NCBI GenBank assembly: GCA_044361595.1
Contig: JBIKIN010000005.1
Location: 62,001 to 126,000 of the forward strand
DNA: 64,000 bases
Direction: 5' to 3'
Origin: Pseudopedobacter sp044361595
Lineage (GTDB): Bacteria > Bacteroidota > Bacteroidia > Sphingobacteriales > Sphingobacteriaceae
In this document: positions 35,340-42,643 of the stretch, piece after piece
How the letters are laid out: every line of letters starts with the position of its first letter
Position numbering within the stretch: position 1 is the first letter of the stretch
The notes under the pieces: model-generated
The model's database searches: none
Told to the model about the DNA's origin: nothing
What the model saw: only the letters and a program-made list of their open reading frames with translations
Position numbers and translations under genes: made by a program

Positions 35340-36731
35340 ATGAAAAAATTCTTTCTCACGCTTGTTGTATTTGTCTCTATTCAATTTTCATCAACAGTAT
35401 TTGCTCAAAACTCTATTTATGATGATTTACCTCTTTTTGCAAAAAACTGGAGCAAACCAACCGAACAGCCAGACCATATCATACTTACTTTCTCTGGTGA
35501 TCCATCATCGCAGCAAAGTGTAACTTGGCGAACTGATGCAACAGTAAAAAATGCCGTAGCACAAATAACCATCGCCTATGCTGCACCAAGATTAAGAAAA
35601 ACTGCTGTTAATGTGATTGCAAAAACAGAAACAATGGATGCAAGTGCAGTAAAAACTGCTGAAGTTGTTGCCAATTACCATTCGGTTACTTTTGAAAACC
35701 TTTTACCTGATACTTTATACGCTTATCGAGTAGGCGATGGTAAAATTTGGAGCGAATGGTTCCATTTTAGAACTGCCAGTAAAACAGCAAAGCCATTTTC
35801 ATTTTTATATGTTGGCGATGCTCAAAATTTCATTTTAGAATTATGGTCGAGGTTGATTAGAGCTGGTTTTAGCAAAGCACCCGATGCAAGTTTCATTATC
35901 CATGCCGGCGACCTAGTTTCAGAAGCACACAGTGAGCGCCAATGGCATGAGTGGTTTACGGCTGGTGGCTGGATTCATGGAATGTTGCCTAGTGTTCCTG
36001 TTCCTGGCAATCATGAATATCGCCAATTAAGTGATGCCGCACAACCTGATAAAACTAAAAACCTCTCTGTTCAATGGAAACCACAATTTACTTTACCAGA
36101 AAACGGACCTAAAAACCTATCAGAAACAACCTACTTTTTTGATTACCAAGACACCAGATTTATTCTTTTAAACTCAAACACCAACCAAGAAGAGCAAGCG
36201 CCTTGGTTAGAATCTGTATTGAAAGACAACCCAAATAAATGGACAATTGTTACTTTTCATCATCCAATATTCTCAACCGCAAATGAGCGAGATAATAAAG
36301 AGTTAAGAGAAATGTGGAAGCCCATATTGGATAAATATAAAGTTGATTTGGTGCTACAAGGACATGACCATACCTACGCCCGAGGGCAAGCTGGTTCAGT
36401 TTCTAAAAACGAATTGGCGGGTATCAATAAACTCGATCCAAATGCAGGAACTGTTTACGTGGTAAGTGTTAGTGGTGGCAAAATGTATAATTTTAGAAAA
36501 GATTTGTGGGATAATTACGATGCTAATTTAGAGCGTAAAGCAGAAAATACACAGCTTTTTCAAGTCATTAAAATTGATGGTGACCAGTTATTATTTGAAG
36601 CTTATACAGCTACTGGCGAGCTTTACGATTCTTTTTCACTTCAAAAAAAGCAAAACGCTCCAAATAAATTTAAAGAAAAAGTACCTAACACAAATGAGAG
36701 GTTACACATCAACACTTTACCAAAATATTAA
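35340..36731 (+). CDS. Secreted purple-acid-phosphatase-like metallophosphoesterase
   Basis: A 463-residue exported enzyme: signal peptide 1-22 (ending VFAQ), an N-terminal fibronectin-like purple acid phosphatase domain (about 40-150, FSGDPSSQQSVTWRTDA), then a calcineurin-like domain with the metal ligands in order: YVGDAQ near 160, HAGDLVS near 188, PGNHEY near 222, FHHPIF near 303, and GHDHTYARG near 340. The first motif is GDAQ rather than GDxG but keeps the metal-binding Asp. It should release phosphate from organic esters in the periplasm or outside. The next gene is a relative 21 bases downstream. Confidence 0.88.
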   Translation: MKKFFLTLVVFVSIQFSSTVFAQNSIYDDLPLFAKNWSKPTEQPDHIILTFSGDPSSQQSVTWRTDATVKNAVAQITIAYAAPRLRKTAVNVIAKTETMDASAVKTAEVVANYHSVTFENLLPDTLYAYRVGDGKIWSEWFHFRTASKTAKPFSFLYVGDAQNFILELWSRLIRAGFSKAPDASFIIHAGDLVSEAHSERQWHEWFTAGGWIHGMLPSVPVPGNHEYRQLSDAAQPDKTKNLSVQWKPQFTLPENGPKNLSETTYFFDYQDTRFILLNSNTNQEEQAPWLESVLKDNPNKWTIVTFHHPIFSTANERDNKELREMWKPILDKYKVDLVLQGHDHTYARGQAGSVSKNELAGINKLDPNAGTVYVVSVSGGKMYNFRKDLWDNYDANLERKAENTQLFQVIKIDGDQLLFEAYTATGELYDSFSLQKKQNAPNKFKEKVPNTNERLHINTLPKY

Positions 36732-36752
36732 TATCATTTTAAAAAAAACAAG

Positions 36753-38180
36753 ATGAAACATATCAAATCATTTGCAATAATATTTCTTTTACCCCTTTTT
36801 TGCTTGGCTCAAGAAAAAGTTAAAACTCCAAAACCTAAAAAAAAGCAATTAATGGGCGTTCAACCTGGTTTATTGCGTGAGCCTTACTTACAAATGGGTG
36901 GGGCAACATCAATGAATATAAGATGGAGAACCAATGTTTATGACAGAAGCAGGGTGAGATATGGTTTAAACCCAAATCAACTTAATTTGCTAAAAGAAGA
37001 TTCAACCTTAGTAATAGAACATGAAATAAAATTATCAGGCTTAAAGCCGATGACTAAGTATTTTTATAGCATTGGTGGCATAGCCGATACCATCATCCAA
37101 GGAAACTCTGATAATTACTTTTATACCTTGCCAACAGATGATAGTGAAGAATTGATACGTGTTGCAGGCTTTGGAGATTGTGGAAACAACTCGCCAAACC
37201 AAATTTTAGTGAGAGACCAAGTTGAAAAATATATAAAAACTAATCCGCTAAACGCTTGGATTTTGATGGGCGATAATGCCTATTCAGATGGTACAGATGC
37301 TGAGTTTCAAGCTAAGTTTTTTAACATTTATAAAAATGATTTATTAAAGCATTATCCGCTTTATCCAGTGCCAGGAAATCATGATTATCATGATTTCGCT
37401 TCAGCATCTGCGAAAGACCAAAACAAAATGGCCTATTACCAAAATTTTACTGTTCCTAAAAATGGAGAGTTGGGTGGTTTGCCATCAGGTACAGAATCTT
37501 ATTATTCTTATGATATTGGCAATGTACACTTTTTAGCTTTAGACTCATACGGGCCAGACAATAAAGGAATGTATATGTACGACCAAATGGGCGAACAAAC
37601 CGCTTGGGTGATTAAAGATTTAAAAGCAAACAAAAAGAAATGGGTTGTTGCATACTGGCATCACCCACCCTACACCAAAGGTTCTCATGATTCTGATACA
37701 GAAACATTGTTGATTAAAATTAGAGAAAACTTCTTAAAAAATATTGAAGAATATGGTGTTGATTTAGTTTTAAACGGGCACAGCCATGTTTATGAACGTA
37801 CAAAATTGATTAGCGGGTATTTTGGAAAAGAAGCTGATTTTGATGCTAAAAAGTATGAAATAAGTTCATCGACAGCTAAATATGATGGTTCAAAAAATTC
37901 TGCTCCGTATATTAAAAGCGCTAGTAATAACAAAGGAACTGTTTATGTAGTGAGTGGTTCGGCAGGTGCTTTTGGTGGTCAAGAGGAAACCTATCCTCAT
38001 GATGCCATGGTTTATTCCAATAATTCGGTAGGCGGTGCTGTAATTTTAGAAGTAAAAGGTAACCGTTTAGACTTAAAATGGTTAAGCAGCGATGGAAAAA
38101 TTAGTGATCAATTTACCATGATGAAAGATGTGAGCAAAGCTGATGAAAAGCTTTTAAAACAAGATAAAAGTTTAAAATAA
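36753..38180 (+). CDS. Secreted purple-acid-phosphatase-like metallophosphoesterase, second copy
   Basis: A 475-residue relative of the previous gene with its own signal peptide (1-19, LPLFCLAQ). The fibronectin-like domain (about 40-125) contains LQMGGATSMNIRWRTN. The catalytic domain keeps GFGDCGNN near 142, MGDNAYSDG near 173, PVPGNHDYHD near 207, YWHHPPYTKG near 303, and NGHSHVYERT near 345. All five metal-ligand motifs are canonical. The two copies are diverged, so they may cut different phosphate esters. It is followed after 66 bases by the phytase gene. Confidence 0.9.
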   Translation: MKHIKSFAIIFLLPLFCLAQEKVKTPKPKKKQLMGVQPGLLREPYLQMGGATSMNIRWRTNVYDRSRVRYGLNPNQLNLLKEDSTLVIEHEIKLSGLKPMTKYFYSIGGIADTIIQGNSDNYFYTLPTDDSEELIRVAGFGDCGNNSPNQILVRDQVEKYIKTNPLNAWILMGDNAYSDGTDAEFQAKFFNIYKNDLLKHYPLYPVPGNHDYHDFASASAKDQNKMAYYQNFTVPKNGELGGLPSGTESYYSYDIGNVHFLALDSYGPDNKGMYMYDQMGEQTAWVIKDLKANKKKWVVAYWHHPPYTKGSHDSDTETLLIKIRENFLKNIEEYGVDLVLNGHSHVYERTKLISGYFGKEADFDAKKYEISSSTAKYDGSKNSAPYIKSASNNKGTVYVVSGSAGAFGGQEETYPHDAMVYSNNSVGGAVILEVKGNRLDLKWLSSDGKISDQFTMMKDVSKADEKLLKQDKSLK

Positions 38181-38246
38181 TTATTAACAATATTTTTTAA
38201 ATGTATCATTTTTACGAAAACAAGCATGTTTTTTAATCAATTTAAA

Positions 38247-39305
38247 ATGAAATTCTACTTCCTTACAATTGCCACTTTGTTCCTATTTGCTTGTAATGGT
38301 ATAAACTCAAAATCTTCAATGGATGCAGTTAAACCATTATATGTTTCTGATGCCGTTGATTTTGATACCGATGACCCAGCAATTTGGATAAACCCTACTG
38401 ATTCTTCTAAATCATTAATAATTGGTACTGATAAAGATGCTAAAGGCGGTTTGTATGTTTTTGATTTAAAGGGGAAATTAATGCCTGAGAAAACTATCAA
38501 GAACTTAAACAGACCTGATAATGTAGATATTGCCTATGGCTTAAACATAAATGGAAGCAAAGTTGATATTGCAGTAGTTACAGAAAGGTATACCCATAAA
38601 TTAAGGATTTATGCATTACCAAGTATGAAACCTTTAGACGATGGTGGAATTCCTGTATTTGAAGGAGAAAAGGGAAACGAGTTTAGAGATTTAATGGGTA
38701 TTGCCTTATACACAGATTCTTTAAAAAATATTTATGCAATTGTTGGAAGAAAAAACGGACCTACTAATGGCACTTATCTATGGCAATACTTATTGTCTGA
38801 TAACGGAAAAGGAAACATCCAGGCTAAACTGGTTCGTAAATTCGGAAAGTATAGCGGTAAAAAAGAAATAGAATCTATTGCCGTAGATAATGAATTGGGC
38901 TATATTTATTATTCTGATGAGCAATTTGGTGTTAGAAAATATCACGCCGAGCCTAAAAAAGGTAATCAAGAGTTAGCTTTGTTTGCTACAGAAGGATATA
39001 CTGAAGACAATGAAGGCATCAGCATTTATAAAACTTCAAAAACCACAGGTTATATTTTAGTTTCAGACCAAAGTGCAAATGAGTTTAAAGTTTATAATCG
39101 TGAGGGTTCTAAAAACAAACATAAACATCCATTAATCACGTCTATAAAGGTTTCAACCAACCAAAGTGATGGTTCTGATATGGTTTCTACTCCTTTAAAT
39201 AATGATTTTAAACATGGTTTATTTGTGGCCATGAGCGATGATAAAACTTTTCAGCTTTACAAATGGGAGGATTTAGCAAAAGCTGATAAACTAAAAGTGA
39301 ATTAA
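38247..39305 (+). CDS. Beta-propeller phytase lipoprotein
   Basis: Predicted 3-phytase of the alkaline beta-propeller family, which removes phosphate from myo-inositol hexakisphosphate with calcium. I prefer the ATG at 38247 because it gives a proper lipoprotein signal (MKFYFLTIATLFLFAC, Cys16); the ATG at 38226 adds seven hydrophilic residues. Family motifs: DTDDPAIWINPTDSSKSLII near 45, GTDKDAKGGLYVFDLKGK, RPDNVDIAYG near 92, and YYSDEQFGVRKYHAEP near 230. Length (352 residues) is normal. Last gene of the operon, with a terminator behind it. Surface anchoring would put it next to the receptor. Confidence 0.9.
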   Translation: MKFYFLTIATLFLFACNGINSKSSMDAVKPLYVSDAVDFDTDDPAIWINPTDSSKSLIIGTDKDAKGGLYVFDLKGKLMPEKTIKNLNRPDNVDIAYGLNINGSKVDIAVVTERYTHKLRIYALPSMKPLDDGGIPVFEGEKGNEFRDLMGIALYTDSLKNIYAIVGRKNGPTNGTYLWQYLLSDNGKGNIQAKLVRKFGKYSGKKEIESIAVDNELGYIYYSDEQFGVRKYHAEPKKGNQELALFATEGYTEDNEGISIYKTSKTTGYILVSDQSANEFKVYNREGSKNKHKHPLITSIKVSTNQSDGSDMVSTPLNNDFKHGLFVAMSDDKTFQLYKWEDLAKADKLKVN

Positions 39306-39325
39306 GAAAACATAAATAATTCTCA

Positions 39326-39362
39326 AAAAAAGCCTTTAGATTTATTTTTCTAAGGGCTTTTT
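39326..39362 (+). terminator. Terminator of the phytase locus
   Basis: AAAAAGCCTTTAG pairs with CTAAGGGCTTTTT around a 10-base loop, with the T-run at 39358-39362. It begins about 20 bases after the phytase stop. Confidence 0.85.
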
Positions 39363-39377
39363 AGTTCAGCTAATTTC

Positions 39378-39470
39378 TTAAGGCTTTATGTTAAACTGCT
39401 TACAAAGCTGATAATAAATACCTAAAAGCGCATTAGCATATCCTTTTTCATCAAAAACTTGTTCCCAAGT
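39378..39470 (-). pseudogene. Orphan C-terminal gene fragment
   Basis: On the minus strand 30 codons read TWEQVFDEKGYANALLGI and on to QFNIKP before TAA (39380-39378). The residue composition looks like a true protein end, but no start exists; the frame upstream enters the copied ECF sigma leader out of phase. It is probably the tail of a gene whose body was lost in a deletion that joined it to the leader. Family not recognised. Confidence 0.4.
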
Positions 39471-39472
39471 TT

Positions 39473-39610
39473 TTATCAATGTAAATAGCCTCCAAATTTT
39501 TAAGCTTATGGTTTAAAAGACATGCAAGGTTTTTAAAAGGTGCCCCATAAGATAAAATAATTGTAAAAATTTGAGCATAGGTTTTGAGATTTGTTTATGA
39601 AGATAGATTT
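39473..39610 (-). repeat. Second copy of the ECF sigma leader
   Basis: Matches 29876-30016 nearly base for base in blocks such as TCAATGTAAATAGCCTCCAA and GATAAAATAATTGTAAAAAT. It includes the TTG start and the first codons (MEAIYIDK) of the ECF sigma gene, after which homology stops and the orphan tail begins. A frame from this TTG ends after 14 codons. It is a remnant, not a gene. Confidence 0.75.
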
Positions 39611-39725
39611 GGGCGTTAACACCAGAAGAAAAATCTGGTATTCAGGCTGTTGTGGGGTTCCGTAATTTATGAAGCCTTTCAAACGGCTTCATAAATGTAC
39701 CGAGCCCTTTGTATCTTTAACGCAA
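39611..39725 (+). repeat. Structured intergenic repeat, copy D
   Basis: Begins GGGCGTTAACACCAG, forms CCAGA-AGAAAAA-TCTGG, then TCAGGCT, GGGGTTCCGTAATTTAT. A second hairpin, GAAGCC-TTTCAAAC-GGCTTC (39671-39690), follows, and it ends ATAAATGTACCGAGCCCTTTG...CTTTAACGC. It is the shortest and cleanest copy. The spacer after it (39726-40092) holds no gene; its only visible structure is the palindrome pair at 39997-40032. Confidence 0.65.
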
Positions 39726-39996
39726 ACACGTTTTCTAAATTAAACACAAATTTCTTGGAGTCATTTAGTTAGGTATGGACAACACTTATGAATATTTTTG
39801 AGATTGACTATAATTACTAATTTTTGAGATCTTTATAAATATTTTTACCCCTTTAGGTTGAGATAGATTTTAAAGATTTATGGGAATAATCTATTTTTAA
39901 CGAAACGACTTTTAGGTCTCCAACATCGTAGATTCTTGTTGTTTTGGGGGCATAGAGTTTCACATGTTTATGAGTTAATTGGTAGTTTAAATAAAC

Positions 39997-40032
39997 ATTT
40001 TGTACAAAATAAACTGACTACAAAATTTGTAC
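39997..40032. promoter_or_regulatory. Two adjacent TTTGTAC palindromes, operator-like
   Basis: ATTTTGTACAAAAT (39997-40010) is a perfect 14-base palindrome. A second site, TACAAAATTTGTAC (40019-40032), carries the same half-sites TTTGTA/TACAAA. The centres are about 22 bases apart, two helical turns, and lie 60-95 bases before the truncated methylase. Such paired sites suggest a cooperative repressor, none of which is nearby. Confidence 0.4.
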
Positions 40033-40092
40033 GACTTGATCAAAATTCACTAACTTGCAGACTAAAATATTTAGCAAATAGAAAATTAAGAA

Positions 40093-40278
40093 ATGGCAAA
40101 AAATAACAAATTAGTAGCACCATTCTTGAAATGGGTTGGAGGCAAAAGACAACTTATGCCTTCAATTGTTCAGCATTTGCCAGAAAATATTAGGGATTAC
40201 AAATATATTGAACCGTTTATTGGAGGAGCTGCGATGCTTTGTGCAATTGGTCCCGGTGGAAATAATCCTGTCGCATAG
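40093..40278 (+). pseudogene. Truncated DNA adenine methylase
   Basis: The frame has 61 codons. Residues 8-25 read APFLKWVGGKRQLMPSIV and residues 43-50 IEPFIGGA, which are the AdoMet-binding FxGxK-type motif and the start of the next motif of Dam/DpnM-family (D12 class) adenine methylases. Family members are about 270 residues with a catalytic DPPY motif; that part is missing and the frame ends in unrelated sequence (AIGPGGNNPVA). It is a 5' remnant, perhaps of a restriction-modification or phage gene. Upstream lie two operator-like palindromes. Confidence 0.75.
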
Positions 40279-40305
40279 TAAGTATTAAAATTAAAAATTA
40301 ACTAC

Positions 40306-40485
40306 ATGGAAACATATTTAAAAATCAGAATTTGGGGTACATTAACTCTTAGTAGTATACTAGCTATTTGGGGGTTTTTTAACTTCTTTACTAACGGAAA
40401 TACAGGTGTTTTAAAGATCGCTCTCGTTGCTTATGTGATACATTTAAGTTTATATTATTTTTTCTTAAAAAAGAAAGTTTTGTAA
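40306..40485 (+). CDS. Small two-helix membrane protein, hypothetical
   Basis: A 59-residue frame with ATG at 40306 (METYLKIRIWG) and TAA at 40483-40485. Two hydrophobic segments, about 11-27 (TLTLSSILAIWGFFNFF) and 35-52 (LKIALVAYVIHLSLYYFF), are separated by a short polar turn, and the end is basic (KKKVL). Composition and helix length fit a real small membrane protein. It starts 27 bases after the methylase remnant and may be the intact survivor of the same segment. No family recognised. Confidence 0.5.
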   Translation: METYLKIRIWGTLTLSSILAIWGFFNFFTNGNTGVLKIALVAYVIHLSLYYFFLKKKVL

Positions 40486-40501
40486 GTTTAAATGATTCAG
40501 T

Positions 40502-40535
40502 CGTAGCAAGGTCTCTCGCAGAGGACCCTGCGTAA
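40502..40535. repeat. Imperfect inverted repeat before radA stop
   Basis: CGTAGCAAGGTCTCT and AGAGGACCCTGCGTA pair with a few mismatches around CGC. It resembles short GC-rich REP-like units of Bacteroidota and lies about 40 bases past the radA stop, where it might end radA transcription. Confidence 0.4.
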
Positions 40536-40572
40536 ACTGAAAGATAAATTGTTTGAATTTGTAAACTAAAAA

Positions 40573-41952
40573 CTACCCAAACAGCAAATTAAAAACCTCT
40601 TCTATTTTAGAAACCGTTTTAATCTCGATACCATATTTCTTAATATCTAACCCTTTGGTATTGTATTTAGAGATAAATATTTGCTCAAAACCCAGCTTTT
40701 GCGCTTCGGCAATTCTAGACTCTATACGGTTTACGGCTCTAATTTCTCCACTTAAACCTACCTCGGCAGCAAAACAGGTTTTATAAGAAACCGGAATATC
40801 TTCATGTGAGGATATAATAGCAGCAATTAAACCTAAATCTATACTGGGGTCTTCTACTCTTATACCTCCTGCAATATTTAAAAACACATCTTTTGCACCT
40901 AGTTTAAAGCCACATCTTTTTTCTAAAACGGCTAAAAGCATGTTCATTCTTTTGGTATCAAAACCGGTTGCACTACGTTGTGGAGTGCCGTATGGCGAAG
41001 TACTTACCAACGCTTGGGTTTCTATTAACATTGGGCGCATGCCTTCCATTGTGGCAGATATGGTTACGCCGCTTAAAGGTTCGTCTCGTAGGGACAATAG
41101 TATTTCCGATGGATTTGAAACTTCGCGTAAACCACTTCCCTGCATTTCGTAAATTCCTAGTTCTGATGCTGCACCAAATCGATTTTTTATGGCTCTTAAA
41201 ATTCGGTAAACGTGATGCCTATCGCCCTCAAATTGTAAAACGGTATCAACCATGTGTTCTAAAATTTTTGGCCCAGCTATCATCCCATCTTTGGTAATAT
41301 GACCAATTAAAAAAACGGGCGTATTGGTTTCTTTAGCAAAACGTAATAGTTCGGCGGTACATTCTCGTACTTGAGAAACGCTACCGGGAGTAGATTCTAT
41401 ATGTGAGGAATGAAGCGTTTGAATAGAATCTATGATTACTATACTTGGCTCTAGTATCTCTATTTGCTTAAATATATTTTGTGTTGATGTTTCTGTAAGG
41501 ATAAAACATTCTGATAATGGTTTTTCTAAAATTCGCTCGGCTCTTAACTTAATTTGCTTCTCACTTTCTTCGCCACTAACGTATAGTACTTTTAAATCTT
41601 TAAGTGTTAAAGCTAGTTGTAGCATGAGGGTAGATTTTCCAATGCCGGGTTCCCCACCAATTAGTACTAAAGAGCCCCCTACAATACCACCACCTAAAAC
41701 ACGGTTTAATTCTTTATCGGGAGTGATTAAACGTTGATCTTCTGAATAAACAATTTCTTGAATTTTTGCAGGTTTGTTTACTCTTGAATTTTGAGTGATA
41801 CTCGTTTTCCAATCGGGAGTGTTGTTTGATGATTTCTCAACAACTTCTTCTACCAAGGTGTTCCATTGCTGGCATGATGGACATTTGCCTAGCCATTTAG
41901 CAGATTCGAACCCGCAACTCTGACAAAAATATGCTGTTTTAGTTTTAGCCAA
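40573..41952 (-). CDS. radA: DNA repair protein RadA
   Basis: RecA-like ATPase (Sms) that drives branch migration in recombinational repair; 459 residues, the normal length. N-terminal zinc finger CQSCGFESAKWLGKCPSCQQ (about 9-28), Walker A GEPGIGKST near 94, the RadA-specific KNRFG motif near 260, and a C-terminal Lon-like domain (about 290-459, with GGIRVEDPSIDLGLIAAI). Monocistronic, with the divergent lipoprotein gene beginning 123 bases away. Confidence 0.96.
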   Translation of the reverse strand: MAKTKTAYFCQSCGFESAKWLGKCPSCQQWNTLVEEVVEKSSNNTPDWKTSITQNSRVNKPAKIQEIVYSEDQRLITPDKELNRVLGGGIVGGSLVLIGGEPGIGKSTLMLQLALTLKDLKVLYVSGEESEKQIKLRAERILEKPLSECFILTETSTQNIFKQIEILEPSIVIIDSIQTLHSSHIESTPGSVSQVRECTAELLRFAKETNTPVFLIGHITKDGMIAGPKILEHMVDTVLQFEGDRHHVYRILRAIKNRFGAASELGIYEMQGSGLREVSNPSEILLSLRDEPLSGVTISATMEGMRPMLIETQALVSTSPYGTPQRSATGFDTKRMNMLLAVLEKRCGFKLGAKDVFLNIAGGIRVEDPSIDLGLIAAIISSHEDIPVSYKTCFAAEVGLSGEIRAVNRIESRIAEAQKLGFEQIFISKYNTKGLDIKKYGIEIKTVSKIEEVFNLLFG

Positions 41953-42075
41953 TTTGATTTTTAGATTTTAGATTTACGAAGTACGATTTTTAAAATTTGT
42001 TATCCAAATTCATTAAAAATATTATGGTTTGTAGCAAATAATTAACAATTAACGTAATACTATTAAATTGAAATT

Positions 42076-42483
42076 ATGAAAAAAGTATCAATCATTCTAT
42101 TATTAGCTTTAGCTTTTATTTCTTGCAATGAGAGCACCTCAGATTGCCAAAATAAGGTATGCACTGCTTTATTTTCTAGTGTAAATGTAAAGTTTATAGA
42201 CACTAACGGTGCACCTTTAATTGTTAATGATTACCAATCCATAAGTTTAAGAACAAATAAGTCTCTAAGTTCTGCTGGTGCAGTAGACCCTATAAATTTT
42301 AAAGGGTTTTATACTGTGGTTGATGAGTCAGAATTAAATGAGCTTAATACTGCCGAACGAATTTTAGTATCGGCTAAACACCCCACCACTAATGTTTTAA
42401 AGCAAGCTGAATTTACTGTTTCTGGCGGAGAATGTGCTTGTGATGTTGTTAAAACAGCTGGTCCAGAAGAGGTTAGATTTTGA
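42076..42483 (+). CDS. Hypothetical lipoprotein
   Basis: A 135-residue lipoprotein: MKKVSIILLLALAFISC gives a lipobox at Cys17. The mature part (VNVKFIDTNGAPLIVNDYQS near 35) has the look of a small beta-sandwich with a Cys-x-Cys near the end (GGECACDVV). No known family recognised. It stands alone, divergent from radA and convergent with sprA, with a terminator after it. Confidence 0.65.
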   Translation: MKKVSIILLLALAFISCNESTSDCQNKVCTALFSSVNVKFIDTNGAPLIVNDYQSISLRTNKSLSSAGAVDPINFKGFYTVVDESELNELNTAERILVSAKHPTTNVLKQAEFTVSGGECACDVVKTAGPEEVRF

Positions 42484-42532
42484 TAAGCTTTGTTATTTTC
42501 TAGTTTTTGAAAAAGCACTAAATTTTAGCTTT

Positions 42533-42567
42533 AAAAAGTCTCTGATAATTTATTAGAGACTTTTTTT
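42533..42567. terminator. Terminator between lipoprotein gene and sprA
   Basis: AAAAAGTCTCT pairs with AGAGACTTTTT around GATAATTTATT, with T-run 42561-42567. It lies about 50 bases past the lipoprotein stop and 75 bases from the sprA stop. Confidence 0.85.
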
Positions 42568-42643
42568 ATGCGTTTCTTTATTAATTGGATAGTTAAAACA
42601 ATTTACAAACAAACCGTTTTAGAATCAGCCAATGTTTGAATTT

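Noticed and set aside
1517..39725. Structured repeats as integron attC sites
   Set aside because: attC sites have outer boxes of the form RYYYAAC...GTTRRRY. Here the ends are GTTA...TAAC, the reverse order, and there is no integrase or cassette array.
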